The notes under the pieces were generated by a model. It was not told the origin of the DNA, ran no database searches, and saw only the letters and a program-made list of their open reading frames with translations. The translations under genes and the position numbers were made by a program. Shown here piece after piece: positions 28,536-37,605 of a DNA stretch of 64,000 nt. The stretch comes from Duganella sp. BJB476 (GTDB lineage: Bacteria; Pseudomonadota; Gammaproteobacteria; Burkholderiales; Burkholderiaceae_D), in contig NZ_QVIO01000004.1 of the NCBI RefSeq assembly GCF_003416895.1, positions 372,001-436,000 of the forward strand, given 5' to 3'. How positions within the stretch are numbered: position 1 is the first letter of the stretch; each line of letters opens with the position of its first letter.

Positions 28536-30073
28536 GCGTCGATGTGCTGCTTCAGCCATTGCTGCCCCTCCGGGGTCAGCAAGTAGCGTTGTTTGCTGCT
28601 GCGGGGTTTGTCGGGAAACTTCATTTGCACCAATCCCGCTTGTATAGCGGGTAGCAGATAGGTCATGCGGAAATGGTCGTCGTCCTTAAGTCCAAGCGCT
28701 TGTTGAAGTGCCAGGCGCGGCCATTCGCCGACCAGCAGCTTGATGAGGCGACCGACTTCCGGGGTGACTTCCGGGGTGACTTCCGGGGTGACTTGTGGGG
28801 ACTGCTCGATGGGCCACTGAGCCAAGTGATGAACGGGCAGCCTGACCATGCATCCGCTGCGATCATCGTCGGTGTCAAACTGCGGCGGTGGCGAGCCATT
28901 ACTTGCCATTGCCTTCAAGATTTTTGGTACGCCGGTGGAGCGCCCCTCGGTCAGGCCAAGCTCCTTCAGGAATTCTCCGATGCGCCGGTTCCGGTAGCGG
29001 TGGCAGGTAGCATGTCCGGTTATCCAGTCAGCCAGTTTTATCGACCGGTCCGGCCCCGGATAGCTCAATACCAGTATTTCGTTGCGCATGATGCGCACTT
29101 CTATCGGTTCCCGCTCCTGATACGAGCGATGATAGACCGCATTGACCACCGCTTCTTCTATGGCCGCATATGGGAAATTCCATACTCGGGTCGCTTCGGC
29201 ACGATCAGGATGTTTCAGGACAGTCTGGTGCAGGTAATTGCGCTCAATGTAGCCCAAGGCCTCGCGCGCAATTCGCGCCAAGGGGCCCTTGAATATCTTT
29301 TCATCAAAGTGATCTCCGCCTGGGCCGTCCTGGAACCAGACCACGTCGATTTGTGTGTACGGGAAGAACCGGTCCGGTGTCTCGCTAAAGAACATCAGGC
29401 CTACGTTCTTGGGCCAGGGACATTCGCTTGGGCCGTCTACCACGTTCATTTGTCGGCCCAGGTCTTCGATTGAGAGCTTATCCGCATACTCGGCCAGTGC
29501 GCTGCCCACTTCCTGAAGATAGGCCAGCATCAAGGGCTTGGAGAGGTCGCTTAACTTTGCCTGTTGTGCGATCCGGTCGTCGAACGGCACATTGGCGGTC
29601 AGGTTCAACAGCTCCTGCTCGCATTCGCCCCTTGCTTCAACCGTGCTGCTGTAACGCCGGATGTAGTAATGCCAGCTTTTGTGCCTGGACGATACCGAAG
29701 CTGGCGCCTTGTATGGGCGGTGCATGCCGCCCGGAGCATGCAGCACGATCAGCTTGCGGTCATCCACATCGCAGACGGCCAGACTCGGGAAGTAGGGCGG
29801 CCGTATCTGCTGGCATGCGGCCAGCAATTCCCGCTGGATCTTATCGATCTGACTCTCTGCCAGCCCGAGTGGCGGCGCTATCGGTCGGCCGTTGGCGTCG
29901 CAGTCCTGGCCGATGATGATGTAGCCACCGCCAAGATTTTCGAAGTCGTTGGCAAAGGCGCACAGGGTGCGGATGACCGCATCAGGGTTCCAGGCCGCTT
30001 TGTACTCAATGCGCTCGCTCTCCACTGTGCGGTGGCGCAACAGATTCTGTAGGTTGATCGGCAAGGCAACCAT
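28532..30073 (-). CDS. AlbA_2/Schlafen-type ATP-binding transcriptional regulator
   Basis: The 513-residue protein starts at ATG 30073 (GGAG 7 bases upstream). The N-terminus carries the AlbA_2 signature (ESERIEYKAAW, GGGYIIIGQD). A middle region with IEEAVVNAVYHRSY resembles the HATPase_c_4 fold of COG2865 proteins, and the C-terminus has winged-helix features. A tandem VTPEVTPEVTPEV segment links the parts; similar TPQV/TEQV repeats are known in this family. Such proteins are found near mobile genes and some are linked to phage defence or stress. It sits between a core amidohydrolase and the hut operon, so it may be an accessory insertion. Confidence 0.8.
   Translation of the reverse strand: MVALPINLQNLLRHRTVESERIEYKAAWNPDAVIRTLCAFANDFENLGGGYIIIGQDCDANGRPIAPPLGLAESQIDKIQRELLAACQQIRPPYFPSLAVCDVDDRKLIVLHAPGGMHRPYKAPASVSSRHKSWHYYIRRYSSTVEARGECEQELLNLTANVPFDDRIAQQAKLSDLSKPLMLAYLQEVGSALAEYADKLSIEDLGRQMNVVDGPSECPWPKNVGLMFFSETPDRFFPYTQIDVVWFQDGPGGDHFDEKIFKGPLARIAREALGYIERNYLHQTVLKHPDRAEATRVWNFPYAAIEEAVVNAVYHRSYQEREPIEVRIMRNEILVLSYPGPDRSIKLADWITGHATCHRYRNRRIGEFLKELGLTEGRSTGVPKILKAMASNGSPPPQFDTDDDRSGCMVRLPVHHLAQWPIEQSPQVTPEVTPEVTPEVGRLIKLLVGEWPRLALQQALGLKDDDHFRMTYLLPAIQAGLVQMKFPDKPRSSKQRYLLTPEGQQWLKQHIDA
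28754..28789. repeat. three exact 12-bp tandem repeats inside the AlbA_2 gene
   Basis: GACTTCCGGGGT occurs at 28754-28765, 28766-28777 and 28778-28789, followed by a partial GACTT. The unit is in frame and encodes TPEV three times on the minus strand. Unit number could change by slippage without shifting the frame. Confidence 0.9.
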
Positions 30074-30186
30074 ATTGAGGCTCCGTGTGAGCATGTGCTG
30101 GCGAATGCTGGCAAGATATCAAGGACTGATGACATATTTGACAAGCTCAGGAATTATTCGTTCCCCCAGAACCGCTTAAAAACTGA

Positions 30187-30215
30187 TTGACTTGGTTGTA
30201 TATACAACTTATCCT
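30187..30215 (+). promoter_or_regulatory. hut operon promoter with HutC-type operator
   Basis: TTGACT (30187-30192), a 17-base spacer and TATCCT (30210-30215) form a sigma70-type promoter. The spacer contains the perfect palindrome GTTGTATATACAAC (30195-30208), close to the HutC operator core TTGTATATACAA of Pseudomonas and Klebsiella. A bound HutC dimer would block RNA polymerase directly. The leader to hutU ATG 30289 is about 67 bases. Confidence 0.85.
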
Positions 30216-30288
30216 TTGAGGATGCGCTGGCCGTGCGTGCGTTGTTGCGCGCGTGGCCGGTCCCACTCACTCAGGAGCAGGAGCCACC

Positions 30289-31992
<1,704 letters not shown>

Positions 31993-32005
31993 TTTGAGAA
32001 CCTCT

Positions 32006-33550
32006 ATGAAAAATGCACTGACCCTGAAACCGGGCGCGATGACCCTGACCGAACTGCGCGCCGTATGGAGCGCCGCCGGTCCGCTGGCGCTGGCCGCCGA
32101 AGCCTATCCCGTTATCGAAGCATCGGCCGCCGCAGTGCGCGCCATCGTCGCCAAGGGCGATGCCGCCTACGGCATCAACACCGGATTCGGCCTGCTGGCC
32201 AAGACCCGCATCCCGGACGACAAGCTGGAACAGCTGCAACGCAACCTGATCCTGTCGCACTCGGTCGGCACCGGCGATCTGCTGTCGGACGCGGTCTGCC
32301 GTCTGATCCTGCTGATGAAGATCGGCAGCCTGGCGCGCGGCTACTCCGGCGTGCGTCCGCTGATCATCGACACGCTGATCGCGCTGTACAACGCCGGCAT
32401 CATGCCGGCCATTCCGGCCAAGGGTTCGGTCGGCGCCTCGGGCGACCTGGCGCCGCTGTCGCACATGACGCTGGCGATGCTGGGCGTGGGCGACGTCCGC
32501 GTCAACGGTGAAATCATGCCGGCCGCAGACGCACTCAAAGCCGCCAACATCGCACCGGTGGTGCTGGCCGCGAAAGAAGGCCTGGCGCTGATCAACGGCA
32601 CCCAGGTGTCGACCGCGCTGGCGCTGCATGGCCTGTTCATGGCCGAGCGCCTGCTGGAAGCGGGCATGGTGTCCGGCGCGCTGTCGCTGGACGCGGCCAA
32701 GGGTTCCGATTCGCCGTTCGACGCCCGCGTGCACGAAGTGCGCGGCCAGCCGGGCCAGATCGCCGCCGCCTCGATCTATCGTCAACTGGTGAGCAACAGC
32801 GCGATCCGCGCCTCGCACCTGGTCGGCGACGAGCGCGTGCAAGACCCGTACTGCCTGCGCTGCCAGCCGCAAGTGATGGGCGCCTGCTGGGACATCATCG
32901 GCAACGCCGCCCGCACGCTGCTGATCGAAGCCAACGCCGTCACCGACAATCCGCTGCTGTTCAAGGACGGCGAGCTGTCGGTGGTGGTCTCGGGCGGTAA
33001 CTTCCACGCCGAGCCGGTGGCCTTCGCCGCCGACACGCTGGCGCTGGCGATCGCCGAAATCGGCGCGATCTCCGAACGCCGCATCGCGCTGCTGATCGAC
33101 GCCACCTTGTCCGGCCTGCCGCCGTTCCTGGTGCGCGATCCGGGCGTGAACTCGGGCTTCATGATCGCCCACGTCACCGCCGCCGCGCTGGCGTCGGAGA
33201 ACAAGTCGCTGGCCCATCCGGGCAGCGTCGATTCGATCCCGACCTCGGCCAACCAGGAAGACCACGTCAGCATGGCGACCTACGCGGCGCGCCGCCTGGA
33301 CGACATGGCGCACAACACCGCCGTCATCATCGGCATCGAGCTGCTGGCTGCGGCGCAGGGCATCGACTTCCACCGTCCGCTGAAAACCTCGCCGCATCTG
33401 GAGCACGTGCATGCGCAGCTGCGCCAGAAGGTGCCGTTCTTCGACGCCGACCGCTTCTTCGCGCCGGACATCGAAGCGGCCAAGGGCATGGTCATGCGCG
33501 GCGAGTTGAGCGCGTCGTGCAAAGGTTTGTTCACGTCCTTGCATCCATAA
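32006..33550 (+). CDS. hutH: histidine ammonia-lyase
   Basis: The 514-residue protein has the MIO-forming A144-S145-G146 (GSVGASGDLAPLSHM), the conserved YGINTGFGLL and SANQEDHVSM segments. It removes ammonia from L-histidine to give urocanate, the operon inducer. ATG 32006 is preferred over an upstream TTG at 31994. Gene order hutU-hutH is the usual one in betaproteobacteria and pseudomonads. Cytoplasmic homotetramer by family. Confidence 0.97.
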   Translation: MKNALTLKPGAMTLTELRAVWSAAGPLALAAEAYPVIEASAAAVRAIVAKGDAAYGINTGFGLLAKTRIPDDKLEQLQRNLILSHSVGTGDLLSDAVCRLILLMKIGSLARGYSGVRPLIIDTLIALYNAGIMPAIPAKGSVGASGDLAPLSHMTLAMLGVGDVRVNGEIMPAADALKAANIAPVVLAAKEGLALINGTQVSTALALHGLFMAERLLEAGMVSGALSLDAAKGSDSPFDARVHEVRGQPGQIAAASIYRQLVSNSAIRASHLVGDERVQDPYCLRCQPQVMGACWDIIGNAARTLLIEANAVTDNPLLFKDGELSVVVSGGNFHAEPVAFAADTLALAIAEIGAISERRIALLIDATLSGLPPFLVRDPGVNSGFMIAHVTAAALASENKSLAHPGSVDSIPTSANQEDHVSMATYAARRLDDMAHNTAVIIGIELLAAAQGIDFHRPLKTSPHLEHVHAQLRQKVPFFDADRFFAPDIEAAKGMVMRGELSASCKGLFTSLHP

Positions 33551-33561
33551 GAGGAGGCGTC

Positions 33562-34350
33562 ATGGACTATCAGTTCAAAGCAGGCAGTATTCCCTTGCTG
33601 GTGTCCATGCCGCACGTGGGCACCGATATTCCCGACGACGTGGCGGCGGCGATGACGCCGGCCGCCGTCGACAAGCAGGATACGGACTGGCACCTGGTGC
33701 GCCTGTACGAGTTCCTCGGCGAGATGGGGGCGTCGACATTGTCGGCGCGCTGGTCGCGCTACGTCATCGATTTGAACCGTCCGCCGGAAAACACCAACCT
33801 GTATCCGGGCCAGGATACGACCGGCCTGTGCCCGGTCGATACCTTCCATCGCGAGCCGCTGTACCGCGATGGCCATACGCCAAGCGAGGCCGAAGTGCAG
33901 CGCCGCCTGGCCGCCTGCTGGAAGCCGTATCACGACCAGTTGCGCGCAGAGCTGGACCGGCTGCTGGCGCTGCACGGCCGCGTGGTGCTGTGGGACGCGC
34001 ATTCGATCGCCTCGGTGGTGCCGCGCTTCTTCGAGGGCAAGCTGCCGGACCTGAACTTCGGCACGGCCGACGGCAAGAGCTGCGCGCAGGGCCTGAGCGA
34101 CGCCATCGTGTCGCGCGCGCTGGCGCAGCAGCAGTTCAGCGTGGCCGTCAACGGTCGCTTCAAGGGCGGGCATATCACCCGTCACTACGGCCAGCCGGCC
34201 AACAATGTGCACGCGATCCAGCTGGAGATGTGCCAGTCGACTTACATGGATGAGGAAGCGCCGTACGGCTACCGCGCGGACCGCGCGCAGCAGATACAGG
34301 GCGTGTTGCAGCAAATGACGCAGGCCGCCGCCGATTGGGGGCGCGCATGA
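33562..34350 (+). CDS. hutG: N-formylglutamate deformylase
   Basis: The 262-residue protein has SMPHVGTDIP, DLNRPPENTNLYPGQ, LWDAHSI and QLEMCQSTYMD, the pattern of HutG-type N-formylglutamate amidohydrolase (not the arginase-like HutG). It hydrolyses N-formylglutamate to glutamate and formate, last step of the HutF route. Strong ribosome-binding site AGAGGAGG upstream of ATG. Its stop overlaps the hutF start (ATGA). Confidence 0.95.
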   Translation: MDYQFKAGSIPLLVSMPHVGTDIPDDVAAAMTPAAVDKQDTDWHLVRLYEFLGEMGASTLSARWSRYVIDLNRPPENTNLYPGQDTTGLCPVDTFHREPLYRDGHTPSEAEVQRRLAACWKPYHDQLRAELDRLLALHGRVVLWDAHSIASVVPRFFEGKLPDLNFGTADGKSCAQGLSDAIVSRALAQQQFSVAVNGRFKGGHITRHYGQPANNVHAIQLEMCQSTYMDEEAPYGYRADRAQQIQGVLQQMTQAAADWGRA

Positions 34351-35723
34351 ACCGGCTGTTCGCGCGCAATGCGCTGCTGCCGGAAGGCTGGCGCAAGGAT
34401 GTGCTGGTCGAGTGGGACGCGAACGGCACCATCGTCCGCGTGGATGCGGGCGTGGCTGCGCCGGCCGGTGAGCAGCTGATTGCGCCGGTGGTGGAGTACG
34501 CGCTGCCGGGCATGATCAACCTGCATTCGCACAGCTTCCAGCGGGCGCTGGGCGGCCGCACGGAAAAGGCCGGCGAAACCAAGGACAGCTTCTGGACCTG
34601 GCGCGACCTGATGTACCGCTTCGCGCGCAACATCACGCCCGAGCACATCGAGGCCATCGCGGCTCAGCTGTTTTCGGAGTGCCTGCGCCATGGCTACACG
34701 TCGATGTGCGAGTTCCATTACGTGCAGCGCGCGCCGGACGGCGCCATGTATCCGCGCCCGGCGGAAACGGCGGAGCGTGTCATCGCCGCCGCACGTTTGG
34801 CGGGAATCGGCATCACCATGCTGCCAGTGTTGTATAGTTATTCCGGCTTCGGCGAAAGCGCCTTGAAGCTGGAGCAAAAGCGCTTCAAGACCGATCCGCA
34901 GGATGTGCTGGGGGTGATCGAGGCGCTGGAGCCCTTGCGCGATGCGCAGACCGAAGTGGGCGTGGCGCCGCATTCGCTGCGCGCGGCCTCGGTGGCGCAG
35001 ATTAACGAGGTGCTGGTGACGCTGCCGGACGACCGTCCGGTGCACATCCACATCGCGGAACAGAAGCAGGAAGTGCAGCAGTCGCTGGACTGGAGCGGAC
35101 GCCGCCCCGTGCAGTGGCTGCTGGACCAGGTGGAAGTCGATCAACGCTGGTGCCTGATCCACGCGACGCACTTGATGCGCGACGAGGTGGACAACATAGC
35201 GCAGAGCGGCGCCGTGGCGGGGCTGTGTCCGACCACGGAGGCCAACCTGGGCGACGGCCTGTTCCCGCTGGAGGAATTCCTGGCGGCGGGCGGACGGTTC
35301 GGCATCGGCAGCGACAGCCATATTTCGCAAAGCGCGGTGGAAGAGCTGCGCTGGCTGGAATACGGCCAGCGCCTGCAACACCAGCGCCGCAATATCGCGG
35401 TGTCGGCCGAGCAGCGCAATGTCGGCGACTTCCTGTGGCAGGGCGCCTTGCAGGGCGGCGCGCAGGCCAGCGGACGGCCGGTGGGCGCGTTGGCGCCGGG
35501 CCGTCGCGCCGATGTGATCGTGCTGGATGACCAGCACCCGAATCTGTATGGATTGGCGCTGGACGAGGTGCTCGGCAGCTTCGTCTTCTGCGGTAATGAC
35601 AATCTGGTCAAGGACGTCATGGTCGGCGGCCAGTGGGTAGTACGCAATCAGCAGCACGTTGCGCAGCAGGCGATCGCTGCGCGCTTCAAGCAGACCTTGG
35701 CCGAACTGAGGGAGTTCCGATGA
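34347..35723 (+). CDS. hutF: formimidoylglutamate deiminase
   Basis: The 458-residue amidohydrolase-superfamily protein has the HSHSFQRAL metal motif, HIHIAEQ, LIHATH and GSDSHISQSAVEELRWLEYGQRL, typical of HutF. It deiminates N-formimino-L-glutamate to N-formylglutamate and ammonia. With HutG this gives the five-step pathway rather than the direct formamide-releasing route. Start overlaps the hutG stop and its own stop overlaps hutD. Confidence 0.95.
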   Translation: MNRLFARNALLPEGWRKDVLVEWDANGTIVRVDAGVAAPAGEQLIAPVVEYALPGMINLHSHSFQRALGGRTEKAGETKDSFWTWRDLMYRFARNITPEHIEAIAAQLFSECLRHGYTSMCEFHYVQRAPDGAMYPRPAETAERVIAAARLAGIGITMLPVLYSYSGFGESALKLEQKRFKTDPQDVLGVIEALEPLRDAQTEVGVAPHSLRAASVAQINEVLVTLPDDRPVHIHIAEQKQEVQQSLDWSGRRPVQWLLDQVEVDQRWCLIHATHLMRDEVDNIAQSGAVAGLCPTTEANLGDGLFPLEEFLAAGGRFGIGSDSHISQSAVEELRWLEYGQRLQHQRRNIAVSAEQRNVGDFLWQGALQGGAQASGRPVGALAPGRRADVIVLDDQHPNLYGLALDEVLGSFVFCGNDNLVKDVMVGGQWVVRNQQHVAQQAIAARFKQTLAELREFR

Positions 35724-36295
35724 CCCAGCTAATCCAGTATGCAAGCCTGCGGCCCGCGCCGTGGAAGAACGGCGGCGGCAGCACGACGGAAATCGCCGTC
35801 TCTCCCGCCGGCACGAGCTTCGATGAATTCGACTGGCGCGTCAGCCTGGCGACCATCTCGCAGAGCGGGCCGTTTTCCTCCTTCCCCGGCATCGACCGTT
35901 CGCTGGCGCTGGTCGACGGCGACGGCGTGCTGCTGGATTTCGGCGACGAGCGCTTTGTGCTCAGCCCCAGCGAGCCGCTGATCGAATTTGACGGCGAGGC
36001 GGCGGTGCACGCCACCGTCACCGGCAGCCTGACCACCGATTTCAACGTGATGACGCGGCGCGGTCGCTGCCGCCACCGGCTGGAATCGTGCGAGGTCAGC
36101 GGCGCCGAGCAGCTCAAGCGCCGCAGCGGCACCACGCTGCTGTTCCTGGCCGACGGCGAGAGCCTGACGGTGAGCAGCGCGCGCGAACGCATCGCCATGG
36201 TGCGCTACGACGTGCTGGTGCTGGAGGCCGAAGAGGAATGGTCGATGGAAGCCCAGCGCGCAACGGTGTTCGTGGTCGACATCATCAACAATTAA
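35720..36295 (+). CDS. hutD: HutD family protein
   Basis: The 191-residue protein has the HutD/Ves cupin pattern: PWKNGGGSTTEIAVSP near the start, FDWRVSLATI, and SFPGIDRSLALVDG. HutD is thought to moderate hut expression under high histidine or urocanate; its biochemistry is not settled. The start lies in ATGA with the hutF stop, so translation is probably coupled. Confidence 0.92.
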   Translation: MTQLIQYASLRPAPWKNGGGSTTEIAVSPAGTSFDEFDWRVSLATISQSGPFSSFPGIDRSLALVDGDGVLLDFGDERFVLSPSEPLIEFDGEAAVHATVTGSLTTDFNVMTRRGRCRHRLESCEVSGAEQLKRRSGTTLLFLADGESLTVSSARERIAMVRYDVLVLEAEEEWSMEAQRATVFVVDIINN

Positions 36296-36309
36296 AGAAA
36301 GTGCGAAGC

Positions 36310-37521
36310 ATGTGGGATGTGTTGTTTACGAACGTGCATCTGGCCACGATGGCCGATGGCTACGGTGAAATCCGCGATGCCGCCATCGCCGTCAAGGATG
36401 GCAAGATCGCCTGGCTGGGCCCCCAGGCAGAGATGCCGCCGGGCGTGCTGGCCACCACCGTGCACGATGGCGGCGGCTGCTGGCTGACGCCGGGCCTGAT
36501 CGACTGCCACACCCACATCGTCCACGCCGGCAACCGCAGCGACGAATTCGAGGCGCGCTTGAACGGCGCCACCTACGAGGACATCGCCCGCGCCGGCGGC
36601 GGCATCATGTCCACCGTGCGCGCCACCCGTGCCGCCTCGGAGGACGAGCTGCTGCGGCAAAGCCTGCCGCGCGTGTGCAGCCTGCTGGCCGAAGGCGTGA
36701 CCACGCTGGAAATCAAGTCCGGCTACGGCCTGACGCTGGAATCGGAAGCGAACATGCTGCGCGTGGCGCGCCGCATCGGCCGCGAGCTGCCGGTCGGCGT
36801 CGCCGCCACCTTCCTCGGCGCGCACGCCTTGCCGCCGGAGTTCGCCGGCCGCGCCGACGATTACATCACCGAAGTGTGCGCGATGATCGCGCCGCTGGCC
36901 GCCGAAGGGCTGGTCGACGCGGTGGACGCCTTCTGCGAACGCATCGGCTTCTCGCATGAGCAGACGGAGCGCGTGTTCCAGGCTGCGCGCGCGCAGGGCT
37001 TGCCGGTCAAGCTGCATGCGGAGCAGCTGTCCGACCAGCGCGGCGCCGAGCTGGTGGCGCGCTACCACGGCCTGTCCGCCGACCACCTCGAACACCTGAC
37101 CGACGCCGGCATCGCGGCGATGGCTGCCGCCGGCACGGTGGCAGTGCTGCTGCCCGGCGCTTACTACTTCCTGCGCGACACCACGCCGCCGCCGGTGGCC
37201 GCCATGCGCACCGCCGGCGTGGCGATGGCCGTGGCCACCGACTGCAATCCCGGCACCTCTCCGATGACGTCCCTGCTGCTGGCGATGAATATGGTCTGCA
37301 CCCTGTGGCGTTTGACGCCGCTGGAGGCGCTGGCCGGCTGCACGCTGCACGCCGCCCGCGCGCTGGGTCGCGAACAGCAGATCGGCAGCCTGGAAGTGGG
37401 CAAACGCGCCGACTTCGCACTGTGGCGCATCGCCCGTCCGGCCGACCTGTCCTACGCCATCGGCCTGAATCCCTGCCGGGGCGTGGTCAATGCGGGCGTG
37501 TTGCGTTCGCCGCAGGTTTAG
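36310..37521 (+). CDS. hutI: imidazolonepropionase
   Basis: The 403-residue amidohydrolase shows TPGLIDCHTHIVHAGNR, EIKSGYGL, FLGAHALPPE, HAEQLSDQ and TDCNPGTSPM, the full HutI set. It hydrolyses imidazolone-5-propionate to N-formiminoglutamate. It is the last gene of hutUHGFDI; after its stop 84 bases without a clear hairpin precede the metalloprotease gene. Confidence 0.96.
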   Translation: MWDVLFTNVHLATMADGYGEIRDAAIAVKDGKIAWLGPQAEMPPGVLATTVHDGGGCWLTPGLIDCHTHIVHAGNRSDEFEARLNGATYEDIARAGGGIMSTVRATRAASEDELLRQSLPRVCSLLAEGVTTLEIKSGYGLTLESEANMLRVARRIGRELPVGVAATFLGAHALPPEFAGRADDYITEVCAMIAPLAAEGLVDAVDAFCERIGFSHEQTERVFQAARAQGLPVKLHAEQLSDQRGAELVARYHGLSADHLEHLTDAGIAAMAAAGTVAVLLPGAYYFLRDTTPPPVAAMRTAGVAMAVATDCNPGTSPMTSLLLAMNMVCTLWRLTPLEALAGCTLHAARALGREQQIGSLEVGKRADFALWRIARPADLSYAIGLNPCRGVVNAGVLRSPQV

Positions 37522-37605
37522 AGGGCGGCCTCGGGAAATTCTGTTTCGTTAGTTATTGTTTCGGTTACAGTACCGGGATGCCTCTTCTAACGTAACAGGA
37601 TATCC

